Positions 1 through 7,813 are shown, counted from the first letter of the stretch. The stretch: 35,899 nucleotides of DNA from Paracoccaceae bacterium (GCA_020832705.1 JAFIEE010000015.1:1-35899), one strand, 5' to 3'. A program made the numbers and translations. Notes: a model not told the origin generated them from the sequence alone.

Positions 1-772
1 GACGGGTGCCGCGCACGCGCTCGGGGAAGAAGCGGGTGACCCAGCCCTTGTTCTTGACGTAGGTGTAATCGACCGTGTCATAATAGGCCGACATGATCGA
101 GTCCTGATTCATGCCCAGCGCATACAGCAGCGTCGTCACCGGCAGCTTGCGGCGGCGGTCGATGCGGGCGAAAACCTGGTCCTTGGCGTCGAATTCGAAA
201 TCCAGCCACGAGCCGCGATAGGGAATGATCCGGCAGGTGAACAGCAGCTTGCCCGAGGAATGGGTCTTGCCGTTGTCGTGGTCATAGAACACGCCCGGAG
301 AGCGGTGCATCTGGCTGACCACCACGCGTTCGGTGCCGTTGACGATGAAGGTGCCGTTCGGGGTCATGAGCGGCATGTCGCCCATGTAGACATCCTGCTC
401 CTTGATGTCTTTCACGGACTTGGCGCCGGTATCCTCGTCCAGATCGAAGACGATCAGCCGCAGCGTCACCTTCAGCGGCGCGGCATAGGTCATGTCGCGC
501 TGCTGGCACTCGTCGATATCGTATTTCGGTTTTTCGAGCTCGTACTTGACGAATTCCAGCGTCGCGGTCTCGTTGAAATCCTTGATCGGAAACACCGACT
601 GGAAAACACCCATGATGCCTTCGCCGTCCTGCGGCGCTTCCGCGTCGCCGGAGCGCAGGAACAGGTCATAGGACGATTTCTGAACCTCGATCAGGTTCGG
701 CATTTCCAGCACTTCGCGGATCTTGCCGAACATCTTGCGGATACGTTTCTGGCCAACGTAACTCTGAGCCAT
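1..772 (-). CDS. rpoB: RNA polymerase beta subunit, N-terminal part (truncated by window edge)
   Basis: This is the first 257 codons of the beta subunit of core RNA polymerase; the rest lies beyond the window start, which is why the ORF track omits it. Reading the minus strand from ATG at 772 gives [16 protein letters not shown], then the [13 protein letters not shown] and [17 protein letters not shown] segments of the beta protrusion, and [19 protein letters not shown], which is the hallmark beta-subunit block. The frame is open to base 1. The start is preceded by AAAGG, a modest ribosome-binding site. It lies downstream of rplL in the classic rplKAJL-rpoBC order, separated by 269 bases full of inverted repeats. 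Identification is near certain; only the extent is incomplete. Confidence 0.97.
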   Translation of the reverse strand, partial: MAQSYVGQKRIRKMFGKIREVLEMPNLIEVQKSSYDLFLRSGDAEAPQDGEGIMGVFQSVFPIKDFNETATLEFVKYELEKPKYDIDECQQRDMTYAAPLKVTLRLIVFDLDEDTGAKSVKDIKEQDVYMGDMPLMTPNGTFIVNGTERVVVSQMHRSPGVFYDHDNGKTHSSGKLLFTCRIIPYRGSWLDFEFDAKDQVFARIDRRRKLPVTTLLYALGMNQDSIMSAYYDTVDYTYVKNKGWVTRFFPERVRGTR

Positions 773-862
773 GCGCGTGGTCACCTTTCATCTTTCGCGG
801 GCCTGCCGGACGCCGGGCCGCGGCCGGTCATGCCCTTTGCGAAACGGGGGAGCTCCATTCCT

Positions 863-884
863 GCGATCCGTCCCACCGGATCGC
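863..884 (-). promoter_or_regulatory. Hairpin in rplL-rpoB spacer (first of three)
   Basis: The bases gcgatccg and cggatcgc form a perfect 8-bp stem with a 6-base loop. It is the repeat nearest to rpoB. It has no T-run, so it is more likely an RNA processing or attenuation structure than a full terminator. Confidence 0.4.
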
Positions 885-904
885 GCCCGAGCCCTCAACT
901 GCCC

Positions 905-963
905 CTGGACAGGGCTCGCCCGCCCTGCGCCTGTCCGCCAGGTTGCGCACAAGCCCTGTCCAG
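905..963 (-). promoter_or_regulatory. Perfect 12-bp inverted repeat in rplL-rpoB spacer, candidate RNase III/attenuation site
   Basis: ctggacagggct (905-916) is exactly complementary to agccctgtccag (952-963), with 35 bases between the arms. In the beta operon of E. coli the rplL-rpoB spacer carries an attenuator and an RNase III cleavage site that lower rpoB relative to ribosomal protein synthesis. The position here is equivalent, so a double-stranded processing site is a reasonable inference. The base pairing is seen directly; the function is not. Confidence 0.5.
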
Positions 964-977
964 AAACAGTTTTGGCC

Positions 978-999
978 GGGCCCGGGAAACCCCGGGCCC
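978..999 (-). terminator. GC-rich hairpin just after rplL, attenuator-like
   Basis: gggcccggg and cccgggccc form a perfect 9-bp all-GC stem around a 4-base loop, 42 bases after the rplL stop codon. On the minus strand it is followed by GGCCAAAACTG and not by a T-run, so it would be only a partial terminator or pause site. It is well placed to reduce read-through from the L12 gene into rpoB. Confidence 0.45.
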
Positions 1000-1041
1000 A
1001 GCCATGTCAGCGACGCAGGGTGCGTGCAGCACCCCGGTCGA

Positions 1042-1422
1042 TCACTTCAGCTCGACCTTGGCGCCAGCCTCTTCGAGCTTTTTCTTGATTTCCTCGGCCT
1101 CGGCCTTCGAAGCCTGTTCCTTCACGGCCTTGCCGCCGGCTTCCACCATGTCCTTGGCCTCCTTCAGGCCCAGGCCGGTGATTGCGCGGACTTCCTTGAT
1201 CACGTTGATCTTCTTGTCGCCTGCGCTGACAAGGATCACGTCGAATTCGGTCTGCTCTTCGGCCGGGGCCGCGTCGGCACCGGCGGCGGGGCCAGCCATC
1301 ATCACGGCGCCGCCCGCAGCGGGTTCGATGCCGTATTCGTCCTTCAGGATCGTCTTCAGTTCCTGGGCTTCGAGCAGCGTGAGGTTCACGATTTGCTCGG
1401 CAAGTGCTTTCAGATCAGCCAT
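1042..1422 (-). CDS. rplL: Ribosomal protein bL12 (L7/L12)
   Basis: A 126-residue acidic protein forming the multicopy flexible stalk of the 50S subunit, which recruits and activates translational GTPases. It has the N-terminal dimerisation helix ([22 protein letters not shown]), an Ala/Gly/Pro-rich hinge at about residues 35-55, and the conserved globular C-terminal domain beginning [24 protein letters not shown] and containing [12 protein letters not shown]. Length matches the family. It lies 70 bases downstream of rplJ, consistent with co-translation so that the L10(L12)n complex can assemble. A GC hairpin follows its stop codon. Confidence 0.97.
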   Translation of the reverse strand: MADLKALAEQIVNLTLLEAQELKTILKDEYGIEPAAGGAVMMAGPAAGADAAPAEEQTEFDVILVSAGDKKINVIKEVRAITGLGLKEAKDMVEAGGKAVKEQASKAEAEEIKKKLEEAGAKVELK

Positions 1423-1492
1423 TTTTCAGTTCCATTCTGTCAGGTTGGGTATCCGGCGCGGGTGCAATGACCCCACGCAGGTCAGACATTGC

Positions 1493-2008
1493 TCAAGCGG
1501 CTTCCCGCTCCTCCAGTGTGGAGAGGATGCCCGCGATGTTGGAAGCAGGTGCGCCAATGGCGCCAGCCAGACCGGATGCCGGGGCACCGATGCAACCCAC
1601 GATCGAAGCGATAAGCTCCTCGCGCGAGGGCATCGAGGCCACGGCCGTCACACCGGCCGGGTCCAGCGCCGTGCTGCCCATCGCCCCGCCAAGGATTTCG
1701 AACTTCTTGTTGTCCTTGGCGAAGTCCTCGGCCACCTTTGCTGCCGCAACGGGGTCCTCGGAATAGGTCAGCACGGTCATACCCGTCAGAAGGGAGCCGA
1801 TGCTTGCGCAGGGCTTTCCTTCCAGGGCGATCTTGGCGAGCCTGTTCTTGGCAACGCGCACGGACCCGCCAGCTTCACGCATCTTTGCGCGCAGGCCCTG
1901 CATCTCGGCAACCGTCATGCCTGCGTAGTGGGCGACCACTACCACGCCAGAGCTTTCGAAGATCTGGCCGAGTTCCTCGACCACTTTCTCTTTCTGGGCT
2001 CTATCCAC
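1493..2008 (-). CDS. rplJ: Ribosomal protein uL10
   Basis: A 171-residue protein that anchors bL12 dimers to the ribosome and, in well-studied bacteria, represses its own operon by binding the mRNA leader. The sequence opens [40 protein letters not shown], typical of uL10, with the [16 protein letters not shown]-binding segment. The C-terminal helix ([17 protein letters not shown]) is the bL12 docking region. It is preceded by a 348-base non-coding leader containing several hairpins, which fits leader-based autoregulation. rplL follows. Confidence 0.97.
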   Translation of the reverse strand: MDRAQKEKVVEELGQIFESSGVVVVAHYAGMTVAEMQGLRAKMREAGGSVRVAKNRLAKIALEGKPCASIGSLLTGMTVLTYSEDPVAAAKVAEDFAKDNKKFEILGGAMGSTALDPAGVTAVASMPSREELIASIVGCIGAPASGLAGAIGAPASNIAGILSTLEEREAA

Positions 2009-2356
2009 GGTTCACTCCAAGTTTGGGGGGTGACCCCCGGCTCGTTTCCGCCCCCTGCGGGGGCGATCGGGTCCGAATCGGGTCCGAGGTCAAGACCGCC
2101 CGAGAAAAGCCCCGGGGGAATGAAATCTCGCATCCCGTCTCGGGCAGGAAATTAAGCGCCGGGCAAATCCCGGCGCACCCACCGTCTCGGACGAAGCTGC
2201 GGGCTGACCGAAATCAACCCGCAGGCGACGAGGCCATAGTCGGTTTGCCCCGAAGGAGCAACCCCCCGGCCGCGCCTTTTGCGCCCGCTGACCATCACAG
2301 GAAAGTCAGCAGGCGATTTCGGTGCAATGCTGCCCGCCACGCGGGCAGCAATCGGC
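2009..2356 (-). promoter_or_regulatory. rplA-rplJ spacer: probable L10-type mRNA leader with several hairpins
   Basis: This 348-base gap contains no plausible gene. Three perfect stems are visible: gctgcccgc/gcgggcagc (2329-2349, 9 bp, 3-base loop) directly after the rplA stop; gcgccggg/cccggcgc (2156-2176, 8 bp, 5-base loop), followed on the minus strand by TTAATTT; and cgccccc/gggggcg (2049-2065, 7 bp) close to rplJ. The equivalent spacer in other bacteria holds the ribosomal protein L10 leader bound by the L10(L12)4 complex. I could not confirm the L10-leader consensus motif by eye, so that identity is an inference from position and folding. Confidence 0.5.
2156..2176 (-). terminator. Stem-loop in rplJ leader with short T-rich tail
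   Basis: An 8-bp GC-rich stem (gcgccggg/cccggcgc) with a 5-base loop is followed on the minus strand by TTAATTTCC. It could act as a weak intrinsic terminator or as the terminator half of a leader attenuator between rplA and rplJ. Confidence 0.4.
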
Positions 2357-3055
2357 TCAGTTGCCGGTCGCCGAAGCCAGGTCGACGCTGACCCCGGGCC
2401 CCATGGTCGAACTGAGCGAGACCTTGCGCATGTAGGCGCCCTTGGCGCCCGTGGGCTTGGCCTTGGCCACCGCATCCACGAAGGCGCGGATGTTCTCGGC
2501 CAGCTTGTCGGCCGCGAAGGAAACCTTGCCGACACCGGCATGGATCACGCCCGCCTTTTCGACCTTGAACTGGACCTGCCCGCCCTTGGCGCTGGTCACG
2601 GCCTGGGCCACATCCATGGTCACGGTGCCGACCTTGGGGTTGGGCATCAGGTTCCGGGGGCCGAGGATCTTCCCCAGCCGCCCGACGACCGGCATCATGT
2701 CCGGGGTGGCGATGCAGCGGTCGAAGTCGATCTTGCCGCCCTGGATTTCCTGCATCAGGTCCTCGGCGCCGACGATATCGGCGCCCGCCTCCTTCGCCTC
2801 GTCGGCCTTGGGGCCGCGGGCAAAGACCGCCACGCGCACCGTCTTGCCGGTGCCGTTGGGCAGGTTGACCACGCCGCGCACCATCTGGTCTGCGTGGCGC
2901 GGGTCAACCCCGAGGTTCAGCGCCACCTCGACGGTTTCGTCGAACTTGGCGCTGGCGTTGGCCTTGATCAGGGCCACCGCGTCCTCGACCGAGAGGTTTT
3001 CCTTGTCGGCAAAGGCTTCACGCGCCGCGCGCAGTCGTTTTCCGTGCTTGGCCAT
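2357..3055 (-). CDS. rplA: Ribosomal protein uL1
   Basis: A 232-residue protein of the mobile L1 stalk, which binds 23S rRNA and moves E-site tRNA; in several bacteria it also represses its own mRNA. Signature segments are [15 protein letters not shown] at the start, [21 protein letters not shown] (rRNA-binding), the domain II block around [17 protein letters not shown], and [15 protein letters not shown] near the end. Length is typical. The start codon is 3 bases after the rplK stop, so the two genes are translationally linked. The stop is followed by a 9-bp hairpin and then the rplJ leader. Confidence 0.97.
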   Translation of the reverse strand: MAKHGKRLRAAREAFADKENLSVEDAVALIKANASAKFDETVEVALNLGVDPRHADQMVRGVVNLPNGTGKTVRVAVFARGPKADEAKEAGADIVGAEDLMQEIQGGKIDFDRCIATPDMMPVVGRLGKILGPRNLMPNPKVGTVTMDVAQAVTSAKGGQVQFKVEKAGVIHAGVGKVSFAADKLAENIRAFVDAVAKAKPTGAKGAYMRKVSLSSTMGPGVSVDLASATGN

Positions 3056-3058
3056 GAC

Positions 3059-3487
3059 TTATCCCTTCACCTCGATACCCATCGACTTGGCGGAGCCAAG
3101 GATGATCTGCATCGCGTCCTCGACGGTGTTCGCGTTGAGGTCCTTCATCTTGGCCTCGGCGATCTCGCGCAGTTGCTTGGCGGTCACCGACCCGGCGGTG
3201 GCGCGGCCCGGGGTCTTGGAGCCCGAGTTCACCTTCGCGGCCTTTTTCAGGAAATGCGACGCGGGCGGCGTCTTGATTTCCATGGTGAAGGACTTGTCCT
3301 GGTAATAGGTGATGATGGTGGGGCAGGGCGCGCCCGGCTCCATCTCCTGGGTGCGGGCGTTGAAGTCCTTGCAGAACTGCATGATGTTGATGCCGCGCTG
3401 ACCCAGCGCGGGGCCGACGGGGGGCGAGGGGTTCGCCTTGCCCGCGGGCACTTGCAGCTTGAGCTGCCCGATCACTTTCTTGGCCAT
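3059..3487 (-). CDS. rplK: Ribosomal protein uL11
   Basis: A 142-residue protein at the base of the ribosomal stalk, part of the GTPase-associated centre with 23S rRNA helices 43/44. It shows [32 protein letters not shown], the proline-rich N-terminal domain and PVGPALGQ motif diagnostic of uL11, and the C-terminal RNA-binding domain ending [10 protein letters not shown] strong AAGGAG ribosome-binding site lies 8 bases before the ATG. It is followed by rplA with a 3-base gap and preceded by a structured 109-base spacer after nusG. Confidence 0.97.
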   Translation of the reverse strand: MAKKVIGQLKLQVPAGKANPSPPVGPALGQRGINIMQFCKDFNARTQEMEPGAPCPTIITYYQDKSFTMEIKTPPASHFLKKAAKVNSGSKTPGRATAGSVTAKQLREIAEAKMKDLNANTVEDAMQIILGSAKSMGIEVKG

Positions 3488-3596
3488 GCGGCCTCTCCTT
3501 CTTCTCTACCTCGGCCGCGCCACGCGAGGCGGGCCGTCTGCGGTTGACGTGGTCCGGGCTCCGGGGCGCGCCCCGTCCCCCTCCCACGGGGATCAC
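3488..3596 (-). promoter_or_regulatory. nusG-rplK spacer with hairpins, candidate L1-responsive leader
   Basis: The spacer contains ccccgt/acgggg (3571-3576 with 3586-3591) and an overlapping palindrome ggggcgcgcccc (3563-3574), so two alternative stems can form. In E. coli, uL1 represses the L11-L1 transcript by binding a structure just upstream of rplK. Location and folding fit that role, but no specific L1-site consensus could be verified by eye. Confidence 0.35.
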
Positions 3597-4130
3597 TCAG
3601 GTGCTTTTGGACACCTGGGTGAATTCCAGTTCGACCGGGGTGGCCCGGCCGAAGATCGACACCATGACCTTGAGGCGGTTGTTGCCTTCGTCCACCTCTT
3701 CGACCATGCCCGAGAAACCCTCGAACGGGCCGTCGGCGACCTGCACCTGCTCGCCGATCTCGAAGCGGATGAGCGAGCGCGGCGCGGCCTCGCCCTCCTC
3801 GACCCGGTTCAGGATCGCGTTCACCTCGTCGTCGCGCATGGGCATGGGTTTGCCCTGCTGGCCCAGAAAGCCGGTCACCCGGTTGATCGAGTTGATCAGG
3901 TGATACCCCCGCGGCGACATCTCCATGCGCACCAGCACATAACCGGGCATGAAGCGGCGCTCCGACGTGACCTTCTTGCCGCGGCGCACCTCGATCACCT
4001 CTTCGGTGGGCACCAGCACTTCCTCGATCTCGTCATGAAGGCCCTTTTCCTCGACTGCGGTGCGGATGGCCTCGGCGACCTTCTTCTCGAAGTTCGACAA
4101 CACGCTCACCGAATACCAGCGCTTGGTCAT
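3597..4130 (-). CDS. nusG: Transcription termination/antitermination factor NusG
   Basis: A 177-residue factor that binds RNA polymerase across the clamp and links it to Rho or to the leading ribosome. The NGN domain is visible as MTKRWYSVSVLSNFEKKVAEAI with RFMPGYVLVRMEM and VTGFLG; the KOW domain follows as FEIGEQVQVADGPFEGFSGMVEEVD and ends ATPVELEFTQVSK. The ORF track starts 63 residues further upstream, but that extension is Arg/Cys-rich, runs through the secE-nusG hairpin and has no family resemblance. The ATG at 4130, giving MTKRWYSV, is the family start. It lies between secE and rplK in the conserved order. Confidence 0.96.
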   Translation of the reverse strand: MTKRWYSVSVLSNFEKKVAEAIRTAVEEKGLHDEIEEVLVPTEEVIEVRRGKKVTSERRFMPGYVLVRMEMSPRGYHLINSINRVTGFLGQQGKPMPMRDDEVNAILNRVEEGEAAPRSLIRFEIGEQVQVADGPFEGFSGMVEEVDEGNNRLKVMVSIFGRATPVELEFTQVSKST

Positions 4131-4237
4131 TCCGTCGTCATCCTTGTCCTGCCGGAGCTGCGGTGTGCCCCGAACCCTGTCGCCGTGGCGGCTGGTCGCA
4201 TGATCCGCTGCGCGTCGTTGCCACGTGATGCCTGCGA

Positions 4238-4267
4238 CAAACAAAACAGCGCACCGAATCGGTGCGC
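4238..4267 (-). terminator. Terminator-like hairpin between secE and nusG
   Basis: gcgcaccg and cggtgcgc form a perfect 8-bp stem with a 3-base aat loop (4249-4267). On the minus strand the stem is followed directly by TGTTTTGTTTG, a T-rich tail. This is the best match to an intrinsic terminator in the window. It lies 73 bases after secE and 108 bases before nusG, so nusG and the ribosomal genes may be partly uncoupled from secE or have their own promoter. Confidence 0.6.
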
Positions 4268-4340
4268 AGCGTGACCGCCTGTTTGCGGTTCGCTTACAGG
4301 GACCGTCCGGGCATTTCAAGCCCGCAGCGCACCGAAGCGC

Positions 4341-4535
4341 TCAGAACAGCCCCAGCAGCGACGAAAGCCCCGTGCGGATTAGCAGATCGACCAGAAAGAA
4401 GAAGATCGCCGTGAGCGTGGCAAGCGCGAACACCATCGCCGTGGTGACGAGCGTTTCGCGGCGGGTCGGCCAGACGACCTTGGAGGTCTCGGCGCGCACC
4501 TGCTGCATGAACTGAAGGGGGTTGGTCCTGGCCAT
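4341..4535 (-). CDS. secE: Preprotein translocase subunit SecE
   Basis: A 64-residue inner-membrane protein that clamps SecY in the SecYEG channel. The N-terminal amphipathic part MARTNPLQFMQQVRAETSKVVWPTRRET contains the invariant KVxWPxRxE signature. It is followed by one transmembrane helix (about residues 30-52) and a short tail. This is the single-TM form usual outside enterobacteria. CAGGA lies 1-5 bases before the ATG. A terminator-like hairpin follows, then nusG. The usual neighbouring tRNA-Trp is not present upstream in this window. Confidence 0.95.
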   Translation of the reverse strand: MARTNPLQFMQQVRAETSKVVWPTRRETLVTTAMVFALATLTAIFFFLVDLLIRTGLSSLLGLF

Positions 4536-4832
4536 GTCCTGATCCGGTCGCTTGCGTTGGGGCCGAGATACGCGCCCGGCGCGCCGGTTTCAAGCCCCCG
4601 CTGCACGGGAGGCGGGGCGCCGCCCATGCCATCCGCCCACGACCTGCACTTGCCCGGCCCGCGGGATAAGGCTATCGCGGCGGGTGACGGCGGGATGCAC
4701 GGGAACCGGCGGCCCATGCGTCGGCACCGGGGACGCGCGCGATGCCATGCCCCCTGTGCGCCACCATGCAATGCACCGCCCGCACCTGCCGCGGCCAGGT
4801 CCGGAAGGAACCACCCAGGGCACCGAGATCAA
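4536..4832. other. Divergent intergenic region between secE and the ATP-grasp gene
   Basis: 297 GC-rich bases lie between divergent starts and presumably hold both promoters. I see no convincing -35/-10 pair and no tRNA. A 15-base match to the conserved tip of SRP RNA (caggtccggaaggaa, 4796-4810) is present, but it lacks the required flanking pairing and is treated under rejected observations. The ORF track extends the downstream gene through here, but that extension has no domain-like character. Confidence 0.5.
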
Positions 4833-5846
4833 ATGGCTTCACCGATACCCGCGCCGCACCCCCTCGACCCCGAGACCCGGCGGCTGTTTCGCTACGTCAA
4901 CGCATGGGCGCGGTTGGCCCATCCCCGGCTCTACCTGTGGATTATCGGCAAGCCGCGGACGTTCGGTCCGTTTCCGTCGGTGGCGCTGCCGCGCACGCTG
5001 AACGCCAAATTCACCTGGCGCAAGATTTTTGACCATGATCCGCGGTTCAAGGTGGTCAGCGACAAGCTGGCCGTGCGCGATTTCTGCGCCGCCATCCGCC
5101 CCGACCTGCGCGCCCCCGAGGTGCTGTGGTCCGGCACCGACCCGGGCGATATCCCGGATTCGGTGCTGCAGGGTGATGTGGTGGTCAAGACCAACCACAC
5201 CACGGGCGCGAACATCTTTATCCGCGGCGGGGCGTTCGACCGGTCCTGGATAGAGAAAGGCATGCGTCGGTCCCTGTCCAGGGGATACGGATTTCACCGA
5301 CACGAATGGGGGTATTTCGGCATCCCGCGCCGCGTCTTCGTCGAGCGGATGGTGCCCGGGGGGGCGCGGGTGGAAGAGGTGAAATTCTACACCTTCGGCC
5401 GGCGGATCGAGATGGTCTTTCGCAGCATCGACCGGCTCGGAGATGCGGGCGGGCAGATGCGCCTGCCCGATGGCGCGGGTGGTATCGTCCTTTCCGAGCG
5501 CATGCCGACTGCGGTCACGGCGCGCAGAGACTGGCCGTTACCGGACAACTGGGACCATCTGGTCGACGTCGCACGCGATATCGGCGCCTGCTTCGACCAC
5601 ATGCGGGTGGATCTGCTGACCAATGGTTCGGACGCCTGGCTGAGCGAACTGACCGTCTATAACCAGGGTGGATACCAAATCTATTTCGGGCAGGACCCCG
5701 ACGCGCAGATCACCCGCGCCTGGGATATCCGCCGAAGCTGGTTCATGACAACGCCGCAACCCGGCTGGCGCGGCGAATACGCCGAGGCCCTGCGCCGTGT
5801 GCTGGACGCCGAGGCCGAAGCCGCGCCGCCGCTCCCTGTCGCCTGA
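4833..5846 (+). CDS. TupA-like ATP-grasp family protein
   Basis: A predicted 337-residue soluble protein of the TupA-like ATP-grasp family (Pfam PF14305), usually found in surface-polysaccharide or teichuronopeptide-type clusters and thought to form amide bonds using ATP. Family features are a Tyr/Trp-rich N-terminus (LFRYVNAWARLAHPRLYLWIIGKP), the lysine region DVVVKTNHTTGANIFI, the EWGYFGIPRRVFVERMV block, the VEEVKFYTFGRRIEMVF strand, and a metal/ATP-site region MRVDLLTNGSDAWLSELTVY near residue 270. The start at 4833 is chosen because upstream residues in the track are low-complexity. Its ribosome-binding site is weak. The neighbouring amidoligase-type genes make a peptide-ligation theme plausible, but the substrate is unknown. 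Confidence 0.72.
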   Translation: MASPIPAPHPLDPETRRLFRYVNAWARLAHPRLYLWIIGKPRTFGPFPSVALPRTLNAKFTWRKIFDHDPRFKVVSDKLAVRDFCAAIRPDLRAPEVLWSGTDPGDIPDSVLQGDVVVKTNHTTGANIFIRGGAFDRSWIEKGMRRSLSRGYGFHRHEWGYFGIPRRVFVERMVPGGARVEEVKFYTFGRRIEMVFRSIDRLGDAGGQMRLPDGAGGIVLSERMPTAVTARRDWPLPDNWDHLVDVARDIGACFDHMRVDLLTNGSDAWLSELTVYNQGGYQIYFGQDPDAQITRAWDIRRSWFMTTPQPGWRGEYAEALRRVLDAEAEAAPPLPVA

Positions 5847-6013
5847 TCGACCGCCGCCGCAGGTCTGACCGGTGCGACGCCGCACAGCGCAGGTCCATGT
5901 GCTGAAATCCTTGCAATCCATCGGCGTGTCCCGCATGCTCGTCATGGTTGTCGCATCAGCCTGGCTTGCGCTGCAGGTTGAACGGGTTTATTGCGTCTCG
6001 GGAGTTTCCTCAC

Positions 6014-6484
6014 ATGACCACATGGCATTTCCTCCTCAACGGCGAACCCATGAGCACCCTGCGCGGCAGTGTCCTGTCGGTGCCTGCCTTTTCCGGACTG
6101 GACGGGGACATCAATGAATGCGCCTCGGTCTGTTTCAAGAACAAGGGGCCGATTCCGCCGGGGCGGTATTACATCGTCGACCGCCCGACCGGGGGCAGGC
6201 TTGGCACGGTGCGCGACTGGTGGACCGGCAGGTCGGAATGGTTTGCGCTGTTCGCCGATGACGGGAGCATCGATGACTGGACGCTGTGCGAAGAGGTCAG
6301 GCGCGGGCGTTTCCGGCTGCATCCGCGCGGCCCGCGCGGGATCAGCCTGGGGTGCATTACCGTCGATCGACGGCAGGATTTCCTCCGGGTAAGGGCGCTG
6401 CTGCTCGATACGCCGCAAACGGCGATTCCGGACAGCGAGTTGATGGCCTATGGTACCGTCACCGTCCGTTGTCCGCGGGGCTGA
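6014..6484 (+). CDS. DUF2778 / Tlde1-like protein (L,D-transpeptidase-related)
   Basis: A 156-residue protein resembling DUF2778, the family of the type VI effector Tlde1, whose characterised members cut or modify peptidoglycan with an L,D-transpeptidase-like Cys active site. The N-terminus MTTWHFLLNGEPM and the strand-rich middle (IPPGRYYIVDRPTGG, WFALFADDG) fit. The catalytic block is RFRLHPRGPRGISLGCITV, with conserved His and Cys. There is no signal peptide, as expected for a secreted effector delivered by a machine. GGGAG lies before the ATG at 6014; the ORF track start is 22 residues further upstream with no RBS. Only 5 bases separate it from the small membrane protein downstream. No T6SS genes are in the window. 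Confidence 0.68.
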   Translation: MTTWHFLLNGEPMSTLRGSVLSVPAFSGLDGDINECASVCFKNKGPIPPGRYYIVDRPTGGRLGTVRDWWTGRSEWFALFADDGSIDDWTLCEEVRRGRFRLHPRGPRGISLGCITVDRRQDFLRVRALLLDTPQTAIPDSELMAYGTVTVRCPRG

Positions 6485-6489
6485 GTGTC

Positions 6490-6756
6490 ATGCGCCGTTC
6501 GTTCCGTATTGTTCTGCTGGCCCTGTGGGTCGTGGTGGCCACGCTGGCGCTGGGGCGCTGGTGGATGCTCCGGCCCGAGACCTTTCCGACCTTGCCCGAT
6601 GCGCTGTGGCAGTCGGTCATGGCCCGGTTTGATCCGGGCTGCTGCGAAGATGTCGCCGATGTCGAGGCGCTGGTGGTGCTGGTCACGGCCTTCGTGGTGG
6701 TGCTGGCGGTGACGGTTCTCGGCTGGCTGTTCTGGCGGCGGCTCCGGCCCGCCTGA
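6490..6756 (+). CDS. Small two-TM protein downstream of DUF2778 gene, candidate immunity protein
   Basis: An 88-residue protein that I do not recognise as a named family. It has two hydrophobic helices (about residues 6-26 and 62-82) joined by a roughly 35-residue loop containing DPGCCEDVADVE, and a positively charged start (MRRSFR) and end (FWRRLRPA). That charge pattern predicts both termini in the cytoplasm and the loop in the periplasm. The start is 5 bases after the DUF2778 stop, so the two are almost certainly co-transcribed. Tlde1 effectors are encoded beside an immunity protein; a periplasm-facing partner would be suitably placed. That role is an inference from position and topology. 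It is embedded in a longer track ORF beginning at 6286 whose first part overlaps the previous gene. Confidence 0.6.
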   Translation: MRRSFRIVLLALWVVVATLALGRWWMLRPETFPTLPDALWQSVMARFDPGCCEDVADVEALVVLVTAFVVVLAVTVLGWLFWRRLRPA

Positions 6757-6771
6757 ACGTGACCGCGAAGC

Positions 6772-6798
6772 CCGGACGCGGCGGGCGTGCCGCGCCGG
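6772..6798. terminator. Hairpin between convergent genes
   Basis: ccgg-a-cgcggc pairs with gccgcg-ccgg around a 6-base loop, giving a 10-bp stem with one bulged A. It fills the 43-base gap between the two-TM gene and the convergent amidoligase gene. No T-run is present on either strand, so it is a possible bidirectional or Rho-assisted terminator. Confidence 0.4.
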
Positions 6799-6799
6799 A

Positions 6800-7813
6800 T
6801 CAGCCGCTGTCGCTGGCCGGGGCGCGCAGATCCAGCCCCATGCGGGCCGGCAGGGCCGAGGCCGCGATCCGCGCCTCGACCCGCGCGGCCCATGTCGCCC
6901 GCGCGCCCGGCAGCGGTCCCTGATGCGCGGGCCAGTCTGCGGCCAGAGCGGCCAGCAGGTCGGGGTCGGTTGCCACATGTTCGATCACCGACCAGCGGTT
7001 CCACTCATAGGCCAGTGACCAGCCGGGTGCGCCCAGACGCGCTTCGGGCAGGCGATAGTGAAAGGCCGGGCGCGCGCCCTTCAGATGATCCTCGGGCACG
7101 CCGGACAGGGCGTCGGGGCACAGGTGCTGCAGCGCGGGCAGCAGGTCCAGACCGAAATTGCGCGAAGGCGCGTGGGTCGCCATCGCCCGCGCCAGATCGG
7201 TCGGCGCCCAGCCTTCGGCCCGGGCCAGTTCGGCGACCAGCCCGTGCGGGAACGCTGCAACGAAGGGCAGCACGCGCCGCGCCGGGTCCAGAGGGTCGGC
7301 GCGGCGCATCCAGTCCTCGCACAGCGCATAGGCGCGCGCCGTGGCGACAAGCGCCGCGCCATCGTCATCGGGCAGTTCGATGTTGAAATGGATGCCGAAA
7401 CCATAGGCGAGCTTTTCGTGCGTGCCCAGCGCGCCTGCAGCTGCCAGCGTGCGCAGCAGGCTTTCCACCCGTGGCAGGTCAGCGCGGGGCAGGGGTTCGG
7501 TGATGACCTCGACCGGGATCAGGTCGCCCAGCACCGACGCGGCCAGATCCTCGGCCCATTGGCGTTTGAGCGCGATGTCAAGCTCGACCCGGATATCGCC
7601 CAGCCGGCTGCCCCGGACATGGATTTCGCGGATGGACTCGCGCGGGGCGCCCGTGTCCGGCCCGTCAAGCCGCCCGCCGCAGGCGTCGGCGATGACCTCG
7701 GCTGCTGCGGGCACGTCCAGCCCGGCGAATTCGACCTCGACCCCGACACGGCGGCGTGCGCTGCGGGCGGTTCCGTGATCGGGCAGGGGCAGGCAGGCAT
7801 GCAATGCGGGCAT
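6800..7813 (-). CDS. Amidoligase family protein
   Basis: A 337-residue predicted carboxylate-amine ligase of the glutamine-synthetase/GCS2-like superfamily (putative amidoligase, PF12224). Visible features are an acidic metal-binding start of the catalytic sheet (RRVGVEVEFAGL, about residues 22-33), the strand DIRVELDIALKRQ, the region VEVITEPLPRADLP, the GFGIHFNIELP metal-binding strand near residue 145, and the ATP/substrate-side AFHYRLPEARLGAP segment. Published comparative genomics (Iyer and colleagues, amidoligases) links such enzymes to gamma-glutamylcyclotransferase-like and ATP-grasp genes. Here a GGCT-like gene ends 16 bases upstream in the same orientation. GGGAGGG precedes the ATG. 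The peptide or protein substrate is unknown. Confidence 0.8.
   Translation of the reverse strand: MPALHACLPLPDHGTARSARRRVGVEVEFAGLDVPAAAEVIADACGGRLDGPDTGAPRESIREIHVRGSRLGDIRVELDIALKRQWAEDLAASVLGDLIPVEVITEPLPRADLPRVESLLRTLAAAGALGTHEKLAYGFGIHFNIELPDDDGAALVATARAYALCEDWMRRADPLDPARRVLPFVAAFPHGLVAELARAEGWAPTDLARAMATHAPSRNFGLDLLPALQHLCPDALSGVPEDHLKGARPAFHYRLPEARLGAPGWSLAYEWNRWSVIEHVATDPDLLAALAADWPAHQGPLPGARATWAARVEARIAASALPARMGLDLRAPASDSG

Noticed and set aside
260-2155. 631-aa plus ORF across rpoB, rplL and rplJ
   Set aside because: Antisense to three universally conserved genes; composition typical of a high-GC shadow frame.
4581-4610. ggtttcaagccccc resembling a tRNA T-arm near secE, where tRNA-Trp is often found
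   Set aside because: The stem does not pair over 5 bases and no anticodon or acceptor arm can be found around it.
4796-4810. Match to the conserved SRP RNA tip (caggtccggaaggaa), suggesting a 4.5S RNA gene
   Set aside because: The following AGCA is replaced by acca, the flanking arms do not pair as domain IV requires, and a full-length RNA would run into the ATP-grasp gene. A covariance search (Rfam RF00169) would settle it.
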